Shown one piece after another: positions 59,031 to 64,000 of a stretch of DNA of 64,000 nt. A program made the position numbers and the translations under genes. Origin of the DNA: Raffaelea ambrosiae. Its lineage: Eukaryota > Ascomycota > Sordariomycetes > Ophiostomatales > Ophiostomataceae. The notes below the pieces were generated by a model, which saw nothing but the letters and a program-made list of their open reading frames with translations, was not told where the DNA came from and ran no database searches. The number at the start of each line of letters is the position of its first letter. Positions within the stretch are counted from its first letter, which is position 1. Location: assembly GCA_002778195.1 (NCBI GenBank), contig PCDI01000012.1, positions 244,821-308,820 of the forward strand. Direction: 5' to 3'.

Positions 59031-60312
59031 GGTTGTCTTCGTGATGGTCTTTTCTGGCGTCTCCTTTTTTTAAAATGGCCGCAGAGCGTTGCAGCGTGCA
59101 GGGAGTGTCACAAAGTCGAAAGAGGGGCCCGCTCGCAAAAGGGCAAGAGCGAACCTGCGAGTCTGGGAACTGCGAACCAGAGGATCCCGCCACCCCACTT
59201 TTCTCGTGGTGCGGCAGCCAGGAACCCGCTGTTGCGTCAAACGTTCGGCGCCTTCTCTGGTGTGTGCTGTTTGTCGCGAGCTTTCCCTCTCGTTTTGGTT
59301 GTTTTCTGCAGTGTTTCGTTTTCCCGTTGCCAGAAGCGATGCTTCCGGTCTGCTCTATCTGGCTGCTGGGCTGGCTGTTGCCTGCTCTCTTTGTTCGGCT
59401 GTTCTTTCTGGTCCTCGGCTTCTTTTATCTCGCCCTTTCAAGCGTTTCTTCTTTGCTGGGAGGCTCCTCGTGCAGCGTGATGATGCTGTGGCCGTCACAA
59501 ACGAAGGGAGGGGGAGGTGTGTTCAGACAACTGGACAGTCTATTTGCAGGAAAAATAGACAGAGGACAGAGAAACGCACCATGTACGCTGCTGTCTCCTT
59601 TTTAACTGTTCCCAATCGTCAAAGCCGTGATGGCTCGTTTTTGCGGTTGCGGATTTAGGGCGTTTTAGTTGGCTGGTGGGCAAAAAGACGGGCCATTAGG
59701 AGCTCTGGTTTATTAACACCGCCAACACTCGGCCTTTTCAGGTGCCAATCAATACCCCTGTCTCCCCCACCTCGCTGTTAGACGGCCCAGCAAATTGCAA
59801 TTGTATAGGGCCTGCCACTATTGCCCTGTCTTAGAGATAGATGCAGCCTGGAAACAGTCTGCTGGGACCCGTGTTTCAGTGTGTCGCTGAAGTGCATGCA
59901 GAAACAAGGCACACCCACGCCTCCATACATACACGTAGTATCATTAGCTGGCCGTGCCAGATCCGGCCTGTTTGAAATACAACACCCTGAACCGGTCTCC
60001 ACGACTGCTTCACCACTCTTCCAGCACGCATGTGAGCGCATAGAAAGGGGCTCGCCCAGTGGGGGCAGCTAAGCGCCGGCATTTCGGCGTCGCCCAACCA
60101 GACCGTTGATGCTTATTTGGGGGCTTTTGGAGATGCATCCTGCACGGTCGGCCTTTTCAGTGTGCTGGCCAATGACACGGGGCCGTCCGTTTGCTTTCTA
60201 TTCTTGCAACGTTCATGCTCATGCAGACTAGTCCAGGCTGGGTCCCCCGGCGCGTTTTCCTGTTTTCCTTTTTCTCTCCTCCCTACTACTCGTATGTACA
60301 TCCTGCGAGCAT
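58865..60312. other. Region between MAPKK start and thiolase 3' end, no gene
   Basis: This is the leader and promoter of the MAPKK gene, including a G run of 19 at 58926 and a (GTC)n run at about 58999-59030, then DNA without a recognisable gene. Frames at 59075-59658 are not protein-like. Confidence 0.6.
58926..59030 (-). repeat. Homopolymer and trinucleotide repeats in the MAPKK 5' leader
   Basis: On the coding strand this is a (GAC)n array of about ten units followed, closer to the gene, by a C run of 19 that ends about 60 nt upstream of the start codon. Such tracts may affect the leader's structure and are difficult to assemble. Confidence 0.85.
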
Positions 60313-61667
60313 CTACACTGACTCTATCCGCTGGACCACCATGGCCGTGGCCGCGCCACCGCCGTTGCAGATCGCCGCCACGCCGTACTCGCCCGGCTTC
60401 AATTGGTGCAGCAGCGTGATCAGGATACGCGAGCCCGAGCTGCCCAGCGCGTGGCCCAGCGAGATTGCGCCACCCAGCGGGTTGACCTGCGCGCCGTGCA
60501 GACCCAGGATCTTCTCGTTGGCCTTGATCACTGCCGCAAATGCCTCGTTGAACTCCCAGACCGCCACCTGGTCCTTGGTGATGCCCGCACGCTCCAGCGC
60601 AATCGGCACAGCCTTGGACGGTGCAATGGGGAAGTCGATCGGGTCGACGGCCGCATCAGCCGAGCCGCAGATGCGCGCCAGCACCCGCGACTTTCCGCCA
60701 GCGGCGTACTCGCGCGCCACAGCGGCGCTGCCGAGCACCAAGGCCGTGGCGCCGTCGTTGAGCGTCGACGAGTTGGCCGCTGTGACCGTGCCGGTGCCGT
60801 CGCGCACAAATGCCGGCCTCAGCGTGCGCACCTTGTCGACGTTGACGTCGAGGTAGCCCTCGTCCGTATCAATCACAATCTCCTTCTTCTTGCGCTTGTC
60901 CACAATCGTCACAGGAGCAATTTCTTCCTTAAAACTGCCGGCCTTCCACGCCTTCTGTGCCCGCTCGTACGACTGGATGGCGTAGTCGTCCTGGTCCTCG
61001 CGCGTGACGCCGTGGTTCTTGGCCGTGGTCTCCGCGCAGATGCCCATGTGGAAGTTGTCGTAAGCGTCCGTCAGGCCGTCCTTGAGCAGGCCGTCCTCCA
61101 TCTGCACATGGCCAAATGCCGGCAGGCCGCTCGCCCGCGGTACGTAGTACGGCACCTTCGACATGCTCTCCATGCCGCCCGCCACCTGCACCTCACTCAG
61201 TCCTAGCTGGATGTTCTGCGCCGCCAGCGCCACGGCCTTGAGGCCCGACGCGCACACCTTGTTCACCGTAACTGCCTCCACGGACGTCGACAGCCCGGCC
61301 AGGATCGCCGCCTGCCGCGCCGGCGCTTGGCCCACAGAGGCCTGTAACACGTTGCCCATGTAGACGTCGGTAATTTTCTCGGCGGGCACGCCCGATTTCT
61401 CAATGGCAGACTTGATGGCGACGGCGCCGAGCTTCGGTGCTGTCAGGCTTACAAACGCGCCGTTGAACTGTATATGTTAGAGAGAATGTGGTAGCATAGA
61501 GAACAACAATCTCCAAGAGAGCACACCTTTGCCGTTGGGGTCCGAGAAGCACTCAAAATGTAGGCCTCTTGCACTTCGCGTCGAAGAGCAGACTGGGAGG
61601 AGAACGTGCGGATCGAGGCGGACCGGCAGCCGCGGGCCAGGGCCGGACGAAGCCCCAGTAGAGCCAT
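60313..61667 (-). CDS. Acetyl-CoA C-acetyltransferase (acetoacetyl-CoA thiolase), probably mitochondrial
   Basis: It has 431 aa from exons 61527-61667 and 60313-61467; a 59-nt intron with CTAAC just upstream of the acceptor joins SASRTPTAK to FNGAFVSLTAPKLG, in phase. The enzyme condenses two acetyl-CoA to acetoacetyl-CoA, or the reverse, in the mevalonate/ketone-body/isoleucine route. Catalytic residues are Cys119 (NKVCASGLKA), His386 (GGAISLGHALGSSGSR) and Cys414 (CNGGGAATAM); NEAFA precedes them. The first about 30 residues (MALLGLRPALARGCRSASIR...) are Arg-rich with no acidic residue, as in a mitochondrial targeting peptide. That argues for the mitochondrial ACAT1-like form rather than the cytosolic Erg10. 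Length is normal for the family. Confidence 0.94.
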
Positions 61668-62776
61668 GTTGCTGTGATTGCACGAAGACTGGGTGAATAT
61701 GACGGTAGGGCTCGGTGAAGAGGTAGGCGATCACAGGCTAAAGGAAAAGCAAGGGAAGACGAGAAGACACGAATGATAAACAAAATACAGAGGCTCGACA
61801 AAAATAAAAAGGGAAAGAACCACAGGTGAATCTACCCCAAAGGAGAAGAAGTTCTGTACTTCGTGCACTGGAGAATGCCGGAACCCCACAGTTCTATAAA
61901 GCCTCGGCCTCCTGGGGCCGATGCGCGGTATGGGGTTTTGCGGAGTGTCTTACCGCTGCTAGCCGGCGTTGTCAGCCGCGTACTGTTTCTGGGGGGGAAC
62001 TCTCCGAACTCCAGCAGCTAACTACGGTAATTAATAACTACATAGTACGAGTATGTACATACAACATTCCAGTGCTGTTTTCGCCGAGGCAACATGCTCC
62101 GGTTCCGGGACAGGCTAACTTGAAAGTATAAGAAATAAGCGCAGTCTCGTTCTTACTCCCCAGTCGCCATCTGACACAACTTGGTAGCGTGGACTCGTCG
62201 GTGCATTCGAAACAGCAACGGCAGCCTAGAACCCGAGGATACACAAAACACAGATCAAGGCACATCGAAGGTCGGCAGCTGGAAAGCCCAGTCAGTACAA
62301 ATACTAATAACAATGTATCAGCGACCAGCCCACCTAAAAACGAGGGGCAACAGCTATCTGTGGCGGTGGTGGCGCATGCCAACGTGTCCTGCAGGGTCCC
62401 GAGCGGATCACGTGGATCCGCCAAATGCTTGCAAATCCACCCTTGCACGGTGACCCTATGCGGGCGCCATGGTCTTTCTTCGGCAAGGATTCGATTTCGC
62501 CTTTCTCAATCACTCTCCCCCTTTGTTGCTGCTCCCACCACTGTCCATACACTACACAAGGACTGCTGCATCCAGTTACTTGTCTCAGTACACAGCTTTT
62601 GTGTGGCCTCTGTCTCTTGTGTCCTATTCTCAGACCACATTCGAATTCCGTTCTTCTTATCTGGATCACCTTGGGAGATTGTCACCTCCGAAGCCGTCTT
62701 GTCACGCGAACTGCTTGGCCTCCCAACACCAAATCCAGCACCAGCGTCTCCCCTTTTGGGCAAACTACTTCTCACC
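61668..62776. other. Divergent promoter region between thiolase and the E2 gene
   Basis: This is 1.1 kb between divergent genes. Open frames in it (for example 62189-62869) run into the E2 gene in the wrong frame and are not genes. No distinct motif was assigned. Confidence 0.6.
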
Positions 62777-63494
62777 ATGTCTACCGCAGCTCGGCGTCGC
62801 TTGATGCGCGACTTCAAGGTACAGTGTTCTGGGCAACCAAAACGGACCACCAGGGTCTGTCATCACTAATACGATATTGTGGTTCACAGCGCATGCAAAC
62901 GGATCCTCCCGCCGGGGTTTCCGCCTCTCCCATCCCCGATAATGTCATGACCTGGTGCGTATTCGCCGATGTCCCGGAAACAACAGAGAATGGAAAGACG
63001 AGGGGAAACAGGGGGAAACAAGAGAAGTGACAATGAGACCGTCGCTGACTGGGACTCGGTATTGAACAGGAATGCCGTCATCATTGGGCCCGCCGACACC
63101 CCCTTCGAGGACGGCACGTTCCGTCTTGTCATGACGTTTGACGAGCAGTACCCGAACAAACCGCCGTCGGTCAAGTTTCTGAGTGACATGTTCCACCCCA
63201 ACGTGTACGGAACAGGCGAGCTTTGCCTGGACATCCTGCAGAACCGATGGAGCCCAACTTACGACGTGGCAGCTGTCCTGACCAGCATCCAGAGGTGCGT
63301 ACGGGGGGCAACCTCAGCTTCCATTGCATGTTTTTCTACTTGTTTAGGAGAATACTAAACATCTGGCCAGTCTGCTCAACGATCCGAACACCAGCTCGCC
63401 GGCCAACGTCGAGGCGTCGAATCTGTACAAGGACAACCGCAAGGAGTACCACAAGAGAGTGCGCGAGACGGTGGAAAAGAGCTGGGACGACTGA
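62777..63494 (+). CDS. rad6: Ubiquitin-conjugating enzyme E2, Rad6/Ubc2 type
   Basis: It has 151 aa in four exons: 62777-62818, 62890-62954, 63070-63294 and 63371-63494; introns are 71, 115 and 76 nt. It starts MSTAARRRLMRDFKRMQTDP, contains TWNAVIIGPADTPFEDGTF and FHPNVYGTGELCLDILQNRW, and ends RVRETVEKSWDD. Cys88 is the ubiquitin-accepting cysteine, at the same number as in yeast Rad6. With Rad18- and Bre1-type ligases this E2 mono-ubiquitinates PCNA and histone H2B, acting in post-replication repair, chromatin and N-end-rule degradation. The acidic tail of yeast Rad6 is absent, as in S. pombe Rhp6 and Neurospora MUS-8. The four-exon split and 151-residue length leave little doubt. Confidence 0.97.
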
Positions 63495-64000
63495 TTAATT
63501 TCATACCAGCGGGCAGGCGTGCGGGCAGCTTCCTCGATACCATTTGTGTTGTGTTTCCTTTCTTGATTTGTTTTTCTCCCGACACGACACGCGACACTTC
63601 ATGTGATGCATCTTCTTTTCTGGCGCGGACAATGGGCGGGCTTTGGGCATTCTATTTTTGTATGGTTTCTATATTGTTTGTTGGTTGCTGTCGCTCTCAT
63701 TTCGGCATACCAAGACTCGAGTCGAGGCTGGCAGACGATGCAGGTTGGGCGTTTGATACTCGGGAACAGAAAGAAAGAAAGACGGAGGAGTCGGGACGTC
63801 TTAACGACCAGCAACGGTCGAGAGCCAGGCTTTCTTGGCGTTCATGGAGCTGGTGGTCCGAGTCCGTGTTGCATCTCGGTGTGCCAGAACAGTTGGGCGG
63901 CGATCTCGAAACCCTCCATCCGCACCCTGCCACCCGCCCTCTTACTCTAACATCTGGTTTCTGTATTTTCGATGGCTCTTCCTCAGAGTCACTGGGCGGC
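63495..64000. other. 3' flank of the E2 gene, no further gene seen
   Basis: This is 0.5 kb of T-rich then mixed sequence. Short open frames have no recognisable features. Any following gene lies beyond the window. Confidence 0.6.

Noticed and set aside
62189..62869. 226-codon frame upstream of the E2 gene
   Set aside because: It reads the E2 first exon in another frame and has no recognisable features.
1..64000. CRISPR arrays, bacterial operons, retroelement open reading frames
   Set aside because: None is present. Repeats are simple tandem arrays without spacers, and no reverse transcriptase, integrase or transposase motif was seen in any frame.

Overview
The window is nuclear DNA of a filamentous ascomycete. 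Genes are GC-rich with short (59-171 nt) GT-AG introns carrying CTAAC/CTGAC-type branch sites. Intergenic DNA is full of homopolymers, and the proteins belong to fungal families (Zn2Cys6 factors, SAT-containing non-reducing PKS, Fet3-like multicopper oxidase, Ste7-type MAPKK, DUF2421-type membrane protein). Protein character suggests Sordariomycetes; an Ophiostomatales/Sporothrix-like host is only a guess. No tRNA, rRNA, CRISPR or intact transposon was seen. There are two assembly gaps (550 N and 15 N).

Left part (1 to about 50.1 kb) is a sparse pigment locus with five genes, each separated by 5.7-8.0 kb without a recognisable gene. They are: (1) the 3' end of a fungal_trans-type transcription factor (+), possibly of the CMR1/PIG1 melanin-regulator type; (2) a tetrahydroxynaphthalene (T4HN) reductase-like SDR (+); (3) an AflR-like Zn2Cys6 regulator (-); (4) a SAT-KS-AT-PT-ACP-ACP-TE non-reducing polyketide synthase (-); (5) a secreted Fet3/Abr1-like multicopper oxidase (-). 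Together they fit a DHN-melanin or conidial-pigment pathway. The PKS would make a naphthol such as T4HN or its heptaketide precursor, the SDR would reduce it, the oxidase would act at the late oxidation/polymerisation stage, and one or two regulators would control it. No scytalone dehydratase was seen here.

Right part (50.1-63.5 kb) is dense housekeeping territory: a large DUF2421/ArAE_2_N membrane protein (-), a HAD phosphatase (+), a Ste7-type MAP kinase kinase (-), a probably mitochondrial acetyl-CoA acetyltransferase (-) and the Rad6-type ubiquitin-conjugating enzyme (+). Intergenic gaps here are 0.6-1.5 kb. Gene spans cover about 27% of the first 50 kb but about 71% of the 50.1-63.5 kb block, so there is a sharp change in architecture near 50 kb.

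Exon structures were built by hand from splice signals and family similarity. They recover two short 3' terminal exons (PKS and oxidase) and several 5' exons that single open frames would miss.
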